IMG/VR virus record: IMGVR_UViG_3300009514_000888
Coordinates: 1 to 64,000 of that record
Strand: one strand, 5' to 3'
Length of the DNA stretch: 64,000 nt
From: a virus
A program made the position numbers and the translations under genes. This document shows, piece after piece, positions 16,756 through 24,623 of the stretch. Every line of letters starts with the position of its first letter. Positions within the stretch are counted from its first letter, which is position 1. The notes below the pieces were generated by a model, which saw only the letters and a list, made by a program, of their open reading frames with translations, had not been told where the DNA came from and did no database searches.

Positions 16756-17649
16756 ATGGAACCTACTAGACGGGAATTTTTGCAAGCAACATCAGCCGTA
16801 GCCGCAGGGTTGGCTCTGCCAGTAGCAACAGCGGATGGTAAGGTTGAGGCAAAAACAGGTCAGAATGTCATTACTATTAATGGGCACGAAGTTTATGTTT
16901 TTGACATTCCGTACCCAGTAGAAGCGGTCAAGTATAATACCAAAGAGCTAGTGGCTCCTAATTATAATTATGCTACATATACAGATTTTTATCTCATTCA
17001 GATGCAATATGTTTTCCCTCAAACTCCAAAAATACCCGAGAGAGCTAAGCAGCTAGAGAGACTAGAGTGGGCAAAAAAGAATTATGAGGATGAATATCAC
17101 AGATCAAAAGGGACAAAACCCTCAGATCGGAAGCACTTTGTTGCTAAACCCAAGAAGATGCCACCTGTTGTCTATAGCTCTCCTATGAATTTTGCCATGA
17201 AGAAAGACTTGAAGAAAAGACTGTTGAAACGAGAGGCTATGATCCCTGATTGGAGTGATGTTAAGAATATTTGGGAATCATGCCTAATGTCACAACGCTT
17301 TGCGGATGAAAACAAGATTCATGTATTATGTTTGTGCAAGTCTGATCCAGGCTTGGTTGGGGTACACTGTTTTCCTAAAGAGCATCTGGTTGCTGGGTAT
17401 GGTTCTTGGGAATTGGTAAAAGATGCTGCTCTTTTAAGGAGTCAGGAAATGAATAAATGGAGAGATGATCAAGAATACCAAAAAAAGTCCCAAGAGGCAT
17501 GGAAGCTGAAGAATCGTCATACTCTGCATAATGGGGGCAATCAGCTTAGTGGTAAGGAATTGGATGCCGAGATTGACGCTAAGCAGACTAGGGAGCTTGC
17601 TGGGCATAGAGATTATATACTAAAAAAATGGAAAAAAGATGTCACTTAA
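16756..17649 (+). CDS. Tat-signal exported protein
   Basis: A 297-residue protein with a twin-arginine signal: TRREFLQ at 4-10, a hydrophobic Ala-rich stretch and a likely cut near residue 27. Tat substrates are folded, often cofactor-bearing, before export. The mature part is rich in Lys, Tyr and Glu with several Met and Cys residues but no family I recognise. It overlaps the IscA-type gene by 11 bases, which hints that the product may carry an iron-sulfur or metal centre; that is inference. Base composition is lower in GC than the neighbours. Confidence 0.65.
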   Translation: MEPTRREFLQATSAVAAGLALPVATADGKVEAKTGQNVITINGHEVYVFDIPYPVEAVKYNTKELVAPNYNYATYTDFYLIQMQYVFPQTPKIPERAKQLERLEWAKKNYEDEYHRSKGTKPSDRKHFVAKPKKMPPVVYSSPMNFAMKKDLKKRLLKREAMIPDWSDVKNIWESCLMSQRFADENKIHVLCLCKSDPGLVGVHCFPKEHLVAGYGSWELVKDAALLRSQEMNKWRDDQEYQKKSQEAWKLKNRHTLHNGGNQLSGKELDAEIDAKQTRELAGHRDYILKKWKKDVT

Positions 17650-17971
17650 AGTAACTGAATCTGCCGCGAAGGAAGTTAAGAATATCATGGCGGAAAATGG
17701 CATGGACGCCGCCACGACATACCTGCGACTGGGAGTTCGCGGCGGCGGTTGCTCTGGATTCGAATACACGCTCGATTTAACACCAGATATCAATGAAAGT
17801 GACGAAACCTTTGAGATAGAGGGGGTCAAGATCGCATGCGATCCAAAAAGTTACCTTTATTTAGAAGGAACTATAGTGGACTTCAAGGACGGTATAATGG
17901 GACGCGGTTTTGCGTTCGATAACCCTGGCGCAACCGGCAGCTGCGGTTGTGGAAAATCTTTTTCCACCTAA
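17639..17971 (+). CDS. A-type iron-sulfur carrier (IscA/ErpA/SufA family)
   Basis: A 110-residue protein matching the HesB/IscA family over its whole length. The three conserved cysteines are present: C38 in RGGGCSG, and C102 and C104 in SCGCG. It would hold and pass on Fe-S clusters to target proteins. It overlaps the Tat-signal gene by 11 bases, and class I ribonucleotide reductase or the DNA-repair enzymes are other possible clients. Rare but known in large viruses. Confidence 0.9.
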   Translation: MSLKVTESAAKEVKNIMAENGMDAATTYLRLGVRGGGCSGFEYTLDLTPDINESDETFEIEGVKIACDPKSYLYLEGTIVDFKDGIMGRGFAFDNPGATGSCGCGKSFST

Positions 17972-17989
17972 TAGCATAAGGAGCAGGAC

Positions 17990-18199
17990 ATGGCGGACTC
18001 TCGCCCTCCCAACGAAAGAGAACTGTATCTACTCAAAGATAAGCTTGAGGTCTTAGCGATGAAAGAAAGAGATAGCAAAATATACCATGCCTATTGGGCG
18101 GCGGCTTCCGCAATTGGCAATCTCAAGTGTTCGCTAGAAGATCGGGAAATGCAATCTAGCGGAGACCCACATCAATTGCCCCTATTTCCAGAGACTTAA
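17990..18199 (+). CDS. Unrecognised small protein
   Basis: A 69-residue protein preceded by AAGGAGCAGG. The middle is one Ala/Lys/Glu-rich helix; the tail ends HQLPLFPET, a LPLF-type tail of the kind that can bind the sliding clamp (QLPLF resembles the QLxLF clamp-binding motif). If so it is a small replication-associated protein, but this rests on five residues. Confidence 0.5.
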   Translation: MADSRPPNERELYLLKDKLEVLAMKERDSKIYHAYWAAASAIGNLKCSLEDREMQSSGDPHQLPLFPET

Positions 18200-18218
18200 T
18201 CTTGCTACGGAGTAGCAA

Positions 18219-18425
18219 ATGGATAAACCCAAATATCGATCTAGATGCGTAGCCAGAGTTCTTGGTATGTCTCAGGATGAGGCGGAACAAGAACTGAAAG
18301 CCGATGGATATGACATTCGCTTTTTGGATGCCAAGTTACGCGGGCAACCAATTGACTTGAATGTCCGATCACGGGTGACTATGTTCATCCGCGATGGGTA
18401 TATCATTTCGTATATGATTGGATAG
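18219..18425 (+). CDS. Small protein, possibly I78-inhibitor-like
   Basis: A 68-residue protein. The second half (IDLNVRSRVTMFIRDGYIIS) resembles the inhibitory loop region of I78/potato-inhibitor-like peptidase inhibitors, where a short loop is followed by RVTM/RVN and a Gly-Ile strand. The fit is weak and lacks a signal peptide. TAG stop. CTACGGAGTAGC precedes the ATG. Confidence 0.4.
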   Translation: MDKPKYRSRCVARVLGMSQDEAEQELKADGYDIRFLDAKLRGQPIDLNVRSRVTMFIRDGYIISYMIG

Positions 18426-18481
18426 CCTTGCATAGTGAAATAGTTGATGCTATCATTTCCTAACTTTATAGGAGCATCTCT

Positions 18482-19066
18482 ATGCGTTATGCGATCATTA
18501 TCACTTGTTTTTGTCTCACTTCCTGCATCAACCAGCCTGAACCAGAAAAGATTGATCTCGCTCATCCGCGCCAAGAAGCGATGGCTTCTTTGGTAGACTA
18601 CGCCCAGCAGACCGCAGGCATGCCGCAGAAAGATGTCTATAACCTGGTGGCGAATATTCGGATGAAACTGGACCAAGACAATCCTCCCTTCTGTCCGCAC
18701 GCAGGTTCGCACCAGGGCCGCGACTCTTATCACGACCGTTACAGCTATCATTATCAGAATCGCAATCGTAGTCCTGAGCCATTCGAGGCAGAAGGATATC
18801 GCCTGGAAGACGCTATTGCGGATGTGAGTCTCAATGGAGACTATGCTAAAGCGAGGATGGCATATGAGAAGCACCTGGATAAGCATGTTGACGACTATAA
18901 GATCATGGATGAGATTGATCTTCGTAATCGAGAGAAGAATTATCAGGAGTCGATACGACAGGCCACAGAATTGATGAGGATACGGCATGAGGTCTTGGAT
19001 TTAGAGGCTATTCGCGAGGCTCGCGCACAAATCGATGCGAAAACCAGGACGGCTGGCAAGAAGTAA
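18482..19066 (+). CDS. Lipoprotein
   Basis: A 194-residue protein with a short signal and lipobox: MRYAIIITCFCLTSC, acylated cysteine at 15. The mature part has a His/Tyr/Arg-rich low-complexity stretch near 75-100 and long charged helices after it. Probably anchored in a membrane and facing the periplasm. TAGGAGC before the ATG and a strong terminator after the stop suggest an independent or last gene in its unit. Confidence 0.65.
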   Translation: MRYAIIITCFCLTSCINQPEPEKIDLAHPRQEAMASLVDYAQQTAGMPQKDVYNLVANIRMKLDQDNPPFCPHAGSHQGRDSYHDRYSYHYQNRNRSPEPFEAEGYRLEDAIADVSLNGDYAKARMAYEKHLDKHVDDYKIMDEIDLRNREKNYQESIRQATELMRIRHEVLDLEAIREARAQIDAKTRTAGKK

Positions 19067-19088
19067 ATTCCATCGATTTTAGCAACAT

Positions 19089-19121
19089 CGCCGTCAGCGG
19101 CCCGGCGTTGACGGCGTTTTT
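19089..19121 (+). terminator. Rho-independent terminator
   Basis: Stem CGCCGTCA (19089-19096) pairs with TGACGGCG (19109-19116), followed by five T. It lies 22 bases after the lipoprotein gene and ahead of the MoxR gene. Confidence 0.85.
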
Positions 19122-19182
19122 GTTGGTCGATAAACTCCGGCGCTTTATGCATCGTTTTTTGTACAGTGGACTGCTGTAAGGG

Positions 19183-21210
19183 TTGGCTATGATTTCTGAA
19201 CAAAAACTGATGTTTTGGATCGAAAAGGGTTACAATGTTTTGTTTAGTGGTGCCCACGGGGTCGGGAAGTCGTCGGTAGTCATTGAGGTTTTTAAGAAAG
19301 CTCGTCTGAAATGGGCGTATTTTTCTGGCGCGACAATGGACCCGTTTATTGATTTCGTCGGAGTCCCTGTCAAGGTGGATGATGAAGACGGTAGCCATAT
19401 CAAGCTCATCCTGCCAGAGCATATTCGACCGAATGAGATTGAGGCGATTTTTATTGACGAGTACAACAGGTGTTTGTCAGGGGATACAAAGATTTCCCTA
19501 TTAGATGGGCGATCTGTTCCTATTAAAGAGCTAGAATCAGAACCAGAATTCTTTGTATATTCCTTTGACTCAAAGAGCGGAAAAATCGTAGCGGGCAGAG
19601 GGCATAGTTGCCGAAAAACCGGGGTTAGACAAAAAATGGTGGAAGTTGAATTAGATAATGGAGAATCAGTAAAATGCACTCCAGATCATCCCTTTTTACT
19701 ATCCAATGGAGACTATGTTCTTGCTTTTAACCTGAGGGCAGGTGACATTCTAATGTCATTATATCGTCGTCTGTCTGAATGTGTAAAGAAAAACAAGTAT
19801 GTCATGGAGGGTTATGAAGAAGTATATCAGCCATTGGATGATGTATGGGAGTATACTCATGTATTATCCGATGATTACAATCTAAGAGTTGGAAAATACC
19901 GGAATTTCAAAGGCAGGATGAATCATACGGTCATATCTGTTAAAGAGTCTGAAAACGAAGATGTTTATGATATTACTGTTGATGATTATCATAATTTCGC
20001 TATCGAATCTGGGGTTTTTGTTCACAACTCCCACAAGAAGGTTCGCAACGCCACAATGGAATTGATTCAGTTTCGATCCATCAATGGGCGTCCGTTCCCT
20101 AATCTGAAGCTCATTTGGGCGGCAATCAATCCCGATAACGAAGCCGATGATCTGCCCAGTTACGATGTCGAGACGATGGACCCGGCGCAACGCGACCGCT
20201 TTCATGTCCATGTCACGATCCCTTACAAACCCATCCCCTCTTACTTCACCAGTAAGTATGGAGATGAGATTGGCAAGGCTGGCCTGCAATGGTGGGATGA
20301 GCTGCCTGATAAGGCAAAAGAAGAAGTTTCGCCGAGACGACTAGATTATGCTTTACAGATGTTTCAGGATGGTGGAGATATCCATGATGTTTTGCCGCGC
20401 ATCTCAAATCCGGCTCTACTGAAATTGCTGCTGCATACGGGACCAGCCGAAGAAAAACTTGATAATTTCATGAAGAATAAAGATGAAACTGGCGCAAAGT
20501 CGTGGTTGGCAGCGGACAATAATTTTGAATATGTCAAGACGACCATCTTCAAATTTGCCAAGTATCGTCGTTGGTTTGTCCCGCTCATGCTGACGGAACG
20601 TGTTTCGCAGTATATGGCATCTGATGCTCGTCTGAAATGGGAGATACTGGACGACATGATAAAGAAGGGCGTTTCCTCTGCTTACATCGATATGCTGAGG
20701 GAAATTGTACAATCGGATGTCGATGCCAAGCTTTGCGAGGATATTAGGAAGAAAATGGAAGCCGCTGGCCTGGACGTTCCAGCGATAAAGGCGATTCCTG
20801 TGTATCAGACTGGCAGCCCGCCAGCAGATTTCTCCGATAGACTGGGAAAATTGGCCACCTACTCAACGTCCAGTGCCAGGACCAAGACCTATCAACGGCG
20901 GGCGATGTATCAGCGGTTGCTCAAACTGGTGCCGCCGAGCATGACCGCGGCGCAGGCGTGGCAGGTCTTGGATATTTGTAACGGAATTATTGGGCCGTCT
21001 TACCATCATACCATTGATAAGTTTTTCCCCAAGGTAATTGCCATATCCAATGCGGCTATTATTCAACTGATCGAGCATCGAGAGCCGTTGAAAAATATAG
21101 AAGATAGACTGTCGGTCTTGAAGCGGATTAGGCTTTTACGTAAACGCAAGTGTGCGCCAGGGCTGACGGACATAGTTCGGTATTGTAAGTCTCGCAAACA
21201 AGCGCCGTAA
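19183..21210 (+). CDS. MoxR-family AAA+ ATPase with an intein
   Basis: A 675-residue precursor. Walker A is GAHGVGKSS (23-31) and Walker B AIFIDEYNR (88-96); directly after Walker B an intein fills residues 97-282. The C-extein resumes SHKKVRNATMELIQF, with a sensor-1-like Asn in IWAAINP. Spliced product about 489 residues. MoxR ATPases act with VWA-domain partners as chaperones that remodel complexes, and the next gene encodes such a partner. Good match to the MoxR/VWA pairs of bacteria. Confidence 0.85.
   Translation: MAMISEQKLMFWIEKGYNVLFSGAHGVGKSSVVIEVFKKARLKWAYFSGATMDPFIDFVGVPVKVDDEDGSHIKLILPEHIRPNEIEAIFIDEYNRCLSGDTKISLLDGRSVPIKELESEPEFFVYSFDSKSGKIVAGRGHSCRKTGVRQKMVEVELDNGESVKCTPDHPFLLSNGDYVLAFNLRAGDILMSLYRRLSECVKKNKYVMEGYEEVYQPLDDVWEYTHVLSDDYNLRVGKYRNFKGRMNHTVISVKESENEDVYDITVDDYHNFAIESGVFVHNSHKKVRNATMELIQFRSINGRPFPNLKLIWAAINPDNEADDLPSYDVETMDPAQRDRFHVHVTIPYKPIPSYFTSKYGDEIGKAGLQWWDELPDKAKEEVSPRRLDYALQMFQDGGDIHDVLPRISNPALLKLLLHTGPAEEKLDNFMKNKDETGAKSWLAADNNFEYVKTTIFKFAKYRRWFVPLMLTERVSQYMASDARLKWEILDDMIKKGVSSAYIDMLREIVQSDVDAKLCEDIRKKMEAAGLDVPAIKAIPVYQTGSPPADFSDRLGKLATYSTSSARTKTYQRRAMYQRLLKLVPPSMTAAQAWQVLDICNGIIGPSYHHTIDKFFPKVIAISNAAIIQLIEHREPLKNIEDRLSVLKRIRLLRKRKCAPGLTDIVRYCKSRKQAP
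19471..20028 (+). other. Mini-intein in the MoxR ATPase
   Basis: 186 residues, beginning Cys-Leu-Ser-Gly-Asp and ending Val-His-Asn before Ser. Block B is present as CTPDHPFLL. There is no LAGLIDADG pair; the short linker between blocks includes a VWEYTHVLSDDYN segment that may be what is left of an HNH endonuclease. Cys1, His-Asn and Ser+1 make it look splicing-competent. Confidence 0.85.
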
Positions 21211-21248
21211 ACGACCACCACTGCAACGGCGCAGGGCGTATATCATCA

Positions 21249-22547
21249 ATGGCAAAAGAAGTAGCGCCAACCAAACCGCTCCCCTCGCTAACGACCGAAG
21301 AGTATTTCGCGATCAGCCGCCAATTGGAGCAGTATCATGCTGTCTTCTATCGTGTCTGGGAGATGGGCAAGCCCATGTTCACCTACAGCATCGAACGCGC
21401 AGCAGTCGTGTTCGACAAGAAGGGCAATCTGCTTAGCTTCATCTTCAATCCCGATTTTTGGGAATCACTATCTCCCACTGAACGACTGTTTGTGATCTGT
21501 CATGAAGCATTGCATATCGTCCTGGAGCATGGCAAGAGGGCGAAGGATGCAGACGATAGCATGCGTAGCGCCCTCAATGTCGCGATGGACTTGGTGATAA
21601 ATCATGCCTTGATCAATCGATTCGGTTTCTCTCGCAAAGAGATCGATCCATATGGACAGTATTGCTGGATCGATACGGTTTTCAAAGATCGGAATCCAGA
21701 CAACATCCCGGACGATGAGTCTTTTTTCTACTACTATAACCGTCTTGATGTTGGGGCGATTACTACCGGCGTTACCGGCGGGATACTCGTAGATGAGCAT
21801 ATGTTTAGCGAGTCCATGAGCGACCTGATTCCCCTTCTGAATGACGAATTGACACCGGAAGAAAAGTCTGGCCTGCAAGGCTTGATCGAAAAGAATACGC
21901 CGCAGAATCAAACCGACGCCTCCGAAGGCAAGTCCAGAGGGACAGAAGCGGGTAATAGCTGGACGTTTGTGGATAATGAACCCGTCAAGAAGAAGCGAAA
22001 ATGGGAAACGGTCATCAAGGTTTGGAGTCGCAAATTTCTTAAGCAGGAATTCGATACGTTTGAGCATTGGGCGCAAGTTAATCGACGATGGGTGCTGCTG
22101 CCCTCGGATGTTATTCTACCTACTGAAATGGAGTTGCAAGAGAAAGAAGATCATGGCAAGGTGCAGGTCTATTTCTTCCTTGATACGTCTGGCTCATGCG
22201 CAGGTCTGTCAGCCCGCTTCTGGAATGCCACCAAGTCGTTACCCGAGCAGCGGTTTGACAAGCGACTGTTCTGCTTCGATACGCAAGTTTATGATGTAGA
22301 CGAGAAGATCGGAAAGCTCTACGGTTTTGGCGGGACAAGGTTTGATGTTCTTGAACATCGCATCCAACAGATCATGAAATATGAACAGACCAAATACCCC
22401 GAAGCCGTTTTTGTTTTGACCGATGGTTATGGCAACCAGGTTCAGCCGCAACGGGTTGAAAGATGGCATTGGTTCTTGACGGAGCGTAGTGCCACGCATT
22501 GCATACCCAAAGGCTGCCATGTCCATCCTCTCAAGGATTACGAGTGA
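21249..22547 (+). CDS. Metallopeptidase-like/VWA protein (DUF2201), MoxR partner
   Basis: A 432-residue protein with two parts. The N-terminal part carries HEALH (85-89) followed by HG, a zincin-like motif. The C-terminal part is a VWA domain with the metal site DTSGS at 312-316 and a later VLTDGYG. This is the DUF2201 layout, a usual partner of MoxR ATPases. It starts 38 bases after the MoxR gene. The pair may act like RavA-ViaA in quality control of a membrane or virion complex (inference). Confidence 0.85.
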   Translation: MAKEVAPTKPLPSLTTEEYFAISRQLEQYHAVFYRVWEMGKPMFTYSIERAAVVFDKKGNLLSFIFNPDFWESLSPTERLFVICHEALHIVLEHGKRAKDADDSMRSALNVAMDLVINHALINRFGFSRKEIDPYGQYCWIDTVFKDRNPDNIPDDESFFYYYNRLDVGAITTGVTGGILVDEHMFSESMSDLIPLLNDELTPEEKSGLQGLIEKNTPQNQTDASEGKSRGTEAGNSWTFVDNEPVKKKRKWETVIKVWSRKFLKQEFDTFEHWAQVNRRWVLLPSDVILPTEMELQEKEDHGKVQVYFFLDTSGSCAGLSARFWNATKSLPEQRFDKRLFCFDTQVYDVDEKIGKLYGFGGTRFDVLEHRIQQIMKYEQTKYPEAVFVLTDGYGNQVQPQRVERWHWFLTERSATHCIPKGCHVHPLKDYE

Positions 22548-22553
22548 TTAAGA

Positions 22554-23075
22554 GTGATTATTCTCCGCAAAGTTGTGTCTGGTGGACAAACCGGCGCAGA
22601 TCGAGCTGGGCTGATTGTTGCCAGAGAGTTCGGTTTGGAAACTGGAGGCTGGTTGCCCAAGGGCTGCCAGACGGCAGCAGGTCCACGGCCTGATCTCATA
22701 GAAAAATACGGAATGCAAGAGCACCCGTCGCCCAATTATGCCGCCAGAACATACGCCAATGCTAAGGATTCGGATGCCACGATCCGTTTGGCGATGGATT
22801 TCGGGTCCAGAGGCGAAATTTGCACGCTTAATGCGATCAAACGCTACCACAAGCCTTGGACCGACATAGACCTAGCCAAGCCAAGGCCGCCGGTCGAGGT
22901 CGCAGAATGGCTCACAGAGCATCAGGTGGGTATCTTGAATGTGGCAGGTAACAGCGAAAAGACATTCTCCGGGACTTTCGATCTTTGCACCATATATTTG
23001 AGGTCGGTGCTGTCCGCATTGGGGCTGGATTCAAGAGTAGGGAACCAATGGGACGATATTTTGGAAGGAATTTGA
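22554..23075 (+). CDS. SLOG-superfamily nucleotide-binding protein (putative molybdenum carrier type)
   Basis: A 173-residue protein beginning with VVSGGQTGADRAGL and TGGWLPKGCQT, the signature of the putative molybdenum carrier family within the SLOG (YpsA/DprA-like Rossmann) superfamily. These domains bind nucleotides or nucleotide-derived signals. A later NVAGNSEKT segment completes the site. It follows the VWA gene by six bases, so it may belong to the MoxR-VWA unit. Confidence 0.8.
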   Translation: MIILRKVVSGGQTGADRAGLIVAREFGLETGGWLPKGCQTAAGPRPDLIEKYGMQEHPSPNYAARTYANAKDSDATIRLAMDFGSRGEICTLNAIKRYHKPWTDIDLAKPRPPVEVAEWLTEHQVGILNVAGNSEKTFSGTFDLCTIYLRSVLSALGLDSRVGNQWDDILEGI

Positions 23076-23099
23076 TTCCAGAGGTTGAATGGTGAGGAT

Positions 23100-23210
23100 A
23101 TGCATGCTAGGGTAGACATCATGAACGTCAACGGCCTTCACAACCAGTATTTCACTTCGTATTGCTCTAGTAGCAGTTGCTCATGTAGCAACGGCTATTA
23201 TTCGAGCTAA
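23100..23210 (+). CDS. Small Ser/Cys-rich peptide
   Basis: A 36-residue frame with GGTGAGGAT before the ATG. It ends SYCSSSSCSCSNGYYSS, with three cysteines in a Ser-rich tail, which is unlikely in random sequence but too short to assign. It ends just before the first tRNA. Confidence 0.35.
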   Translation: MHARVDIMNVNGLHNQYFTSYCSSSSCSCSNGYYSS

Positions 23211-23240
23211 GACCTATTTACAACTTGGCTTCGAATACTC

Positions 23241-23313
23241 GGCCTGCTATCCGCCTGGGGCGGGGTCCGTCTGCAAAACGGATGCAATAAGGGTTCGAAT
23301 CCCTGGTGGGTCT
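23241..23313 (+). tRNA. tRNA-Cys (GCA), weakly paired
   Basis: 73 bases fold as a cloverleaf: acceptor 23241-23247 with 23306-23312 (several G-T pairs), U8, a short D-loop, anticodon stem TCCGT/ACGGA with loop CTGCAAA (anticodon GCA), and T-loop TTCGAAT with one mismatch in the T-stem. Discriminator T fits cysteine. The loose acceptor stem makes it less certain than the next tRNA. Confidence 0.55.
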
Positions 23314-23362
23314 ATGAAACTCCAGCGATCTTTGACAAGTAAATATTCTAGTTATGACAGAT

Positions 23363-23438
23363 GCCCGGCTGCCCGAGTCTGGACAAAGGGAGCGGACTGC
23401 AACTCCGCTAATCGTGGGTTCAAATCCCACGCCGGGCT
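23363..23438 (+). tRNA. tRNA-Cys (GCA)
   Basis: Acceptor GCCCGGC/GCCGGGC is perfect, D-stem CCC/GGG, anticodon stem GCGGA/TCCGC with loop CTGCAAC (anticodon GCA), T-arm GTGGG-TTCAAAT-CCCAC. Discriminator T is the cysteine identity base. No CCA is encoded. Confidence 0.9.
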
Positions 23439-23483
23439 ATATGAAAGCGCACAGGAAAGAGTTCGGCGTATCATCTGGATACA

Positions 23484-23645
23484 TTCGACAATGTAACGCT
23501 ACTGATCGAAGCATTTGATGATCTGGATGACGCCGTAGACTTCGTGGTTCATAACAGATACAAGGATCGCATCTCCGCGAGGGACTGATTAGGTGTATCT
23601 CGTTGATCGGGACGGAAACATCGTTAAGAAGTATTCGGTGAAATA
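23484..23645 (+). other. Coding-like fragment in two frames
   Basis: One frame reads FDNVTLLIEAFDDLDDAVDF onward to TGA at 23587; after a +1 shift the sequence continues through TAG (23590) as VYLVDRDGNIVKKYSVK to TAG 23643-23645. Both parts look like real protein, but no start codon is visible for the first part. Either a decayed small gene among tRNAs or one that needs frameshifting and UAG reading. Confidence 0.3.
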
Positions 23646-23647
23646 GC

Positions 23648-23732
23648 GGAGAGCAAATCGTCGAGGCGACGACCCCGCTTCGAAAACGGGTGGAGCCTAA
23701 CAAGGCTTGCGGGTCAGGACCGCTGCTCTCCT
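23648..23732 (+). tRNA. tRNA-Ser (CGA), unusual 8/4 fold
   Basis: Anticodon loop TTCGAAA gives CGA (23681-23683). The acceptor stem is 8 bp (23648-23655 with 23724-23731) and the T-stem 4 bp (GCGG/CCGC) with T-loop GTCAGGA. The D-arm is TCGTC-GAGGC-GACGA, a 5-bp stem with a 5-base loop. The invariant U8 is A. A long variable arm (AGCC/GGCT) is present. This is the 8/4 layout of allo-tRNAs and recalls SelC, but with a Ser anticodon. One C-A mismatch closes the anticodon stem. Confidence 0.7.
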
Positions 23733-23738
23733 TTTGAT

Positions 23739-23829
23739 GGAAGATAGGCGACTGTTGGTTCGTCGCGATAGTTTTGAAAACTGTTCCGCATGAAAGATGG
23801 CGGCAAGGGTTCGATTCCCTTATCTTCCT
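23739..23829 (+). tRNA. tRNA-Ser (TGA)
   Basis: Acceptor GGAAGAT/ATCTTCC, D-stem GCGAC/GTCGC, anticodon stem ATAGT/ACTGT with loop TTTGAAA (anticodon TGA), long variable arm, T-arm AAGGG-TTCGATT-CCCTT. The last 20 bases are repeated exactly at 24493-24512 beyond a homing-endonuclease gene. Confidence 0.85.
23810..23829. repeat. 20-bp direct repeat, copy 1 (tRNA-Ser 3' end)
   Basis: TTCGATTCCCTTATCTTCCT forms the T-loop to 3' end of tRNA-Ser(TGA). The identical 20 bases recur at 24493-24512. The two copies bracket the endonuclease gene, so the element appears to have entered at the tRNA end and duplicated it, keeping the tRNA intact. Confidence 0.8.
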
Positions 23830-24466
23830 GTCCCCAGTTTGGAATTGATGATATTTATGATGATGTCTAGGAACTTTTGTGCTTTTTGAGGCTTGAAATA
23901 CTTCATGCTAGAAATGTCGATGATGCAGAGTTCGATTTGGTTTTCTAGACATGCTTGGAATTTGCGATGGTCATTGTTGCGAACTTGAGACAGTTTTTCT
24001 TTCCAAAAATAGGTTCATAATGGAAGATGCCATTAAGCTCAAAGGCCAGGAACATGCTGGGAATGAATATGTCTAACTCGGAGTTAATATGTTCTTTTTC
24101 GTTGAAACGAATATCGAGGTTTGGGTATTTGGCTTTTAGTTTCTCTTCTATCCATGCCTCGATCTTGGACCGTCGATGACCATGCTTGCGGTTACGGTTG
24201 TTATAACTGCCTGAGCAAGACCTGCTGCAAAAATGGTTTCCGCTTTTGGACTTGGCGAGCTTAGATGGTGTGCGATCAAAAGATTTGCTGCATTCAGTGC
24301 ATGAGACTGTTACTCTATTTTGCCGAAACTTATCTCTGCATTTAATAGAGCAAAAGCGGTTGGAAGCGTTTTGAGATTTTGGATTGTTGTCACAGGACAG
24401 ATTTACAGTGAAATGGTTATTACAATAGGAGCAGGTTCGGGTAATCATGGTTGGCATACATAGCAA
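23820..24466 (-). pseudogene. Frameshifted EDxHD-type homing endonuclease
   Basis: Minus-strand gene. The N-terminal half has four Cys pairs (CSYC, CSIKC, CTEC, CSRSC), then SKIEAWIEEKL and ELDIFIPSMFLAFELNGIF, the catalytic region of the EDxHD/VSR-like homing endonucleases of phages. The annotated frame then runs to an early stop at 23945, but a one-base shift at GGAAAG near 24000 restores the expected sequence (KEKLSQVRNNDHRKFQAC and on to IIDISSMKYFK), which ends at 23820. One A appears missing: decay, a sequencing error or frameshifting. A lone minus-strand gene amid + genes fits a mobile element. Confidence 0.75.
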
Positions 24467-24492
24467 TTCGACCAGTATGCTTAAAAACCTTT

Positions 24493-24512
24493 TTCGATTC
24501 CCTTATCTTCCT
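24493..24512. repeat. 20-bp direct repeat, copy 2
   Basis: Identical to the 3' end of tRNA-Ser(TGA) at 23810-23829, here without the rest of a tRNA. It marks the far border of the endonuclease element. Confidence 0.8.
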
Positions 24513-24518
24513 TTGGAC

Positions 24519-24607
24519 AGGTAGCGATCCCCGCGGGAGGCTGTAACCCTCTTGCCATGATAATTAGCGGGGTGGTCGGCATAGGGGTTCGATTCCTCCG
24601 CTGCCTA
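24519..24607 (+). tRNA. Candidate tRNA-Tyr (GTA), atypical D region
   Basis: 89 bases with acceptor AGGTAGC/GCTGCCT, anticodon stem GGAGG/CCTCT with loop CTGTAAC (anticodon GTA) and T-loop TTCGATT. Only 8 bases remain for a D-arm and the variable region is about 30 bases; CCCCGC from the D region can pair with GCGGGG in the variable region. Either a very unusual or a damaged tRNA. Confidence 0.45.
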
Positions 24608-24623
24608 TTATGGGTGCTAAATT

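Noticed and set aside
21468-22076. Minus-strand open frame of 202 codons
   Set aside because: Antisense to the metallopeptidase/VWA gene, which has intact HExxH and MIDAS motifs.
23211-23313. A longer 103-base form of the first tRNA-Cys using GACCTAT as 5' acceptor
   Set aside because: It pairs as well as the 73-base form but would leave about 30 unexplained bases before the D-arm; the 73-base form has U8 and a normal layout.
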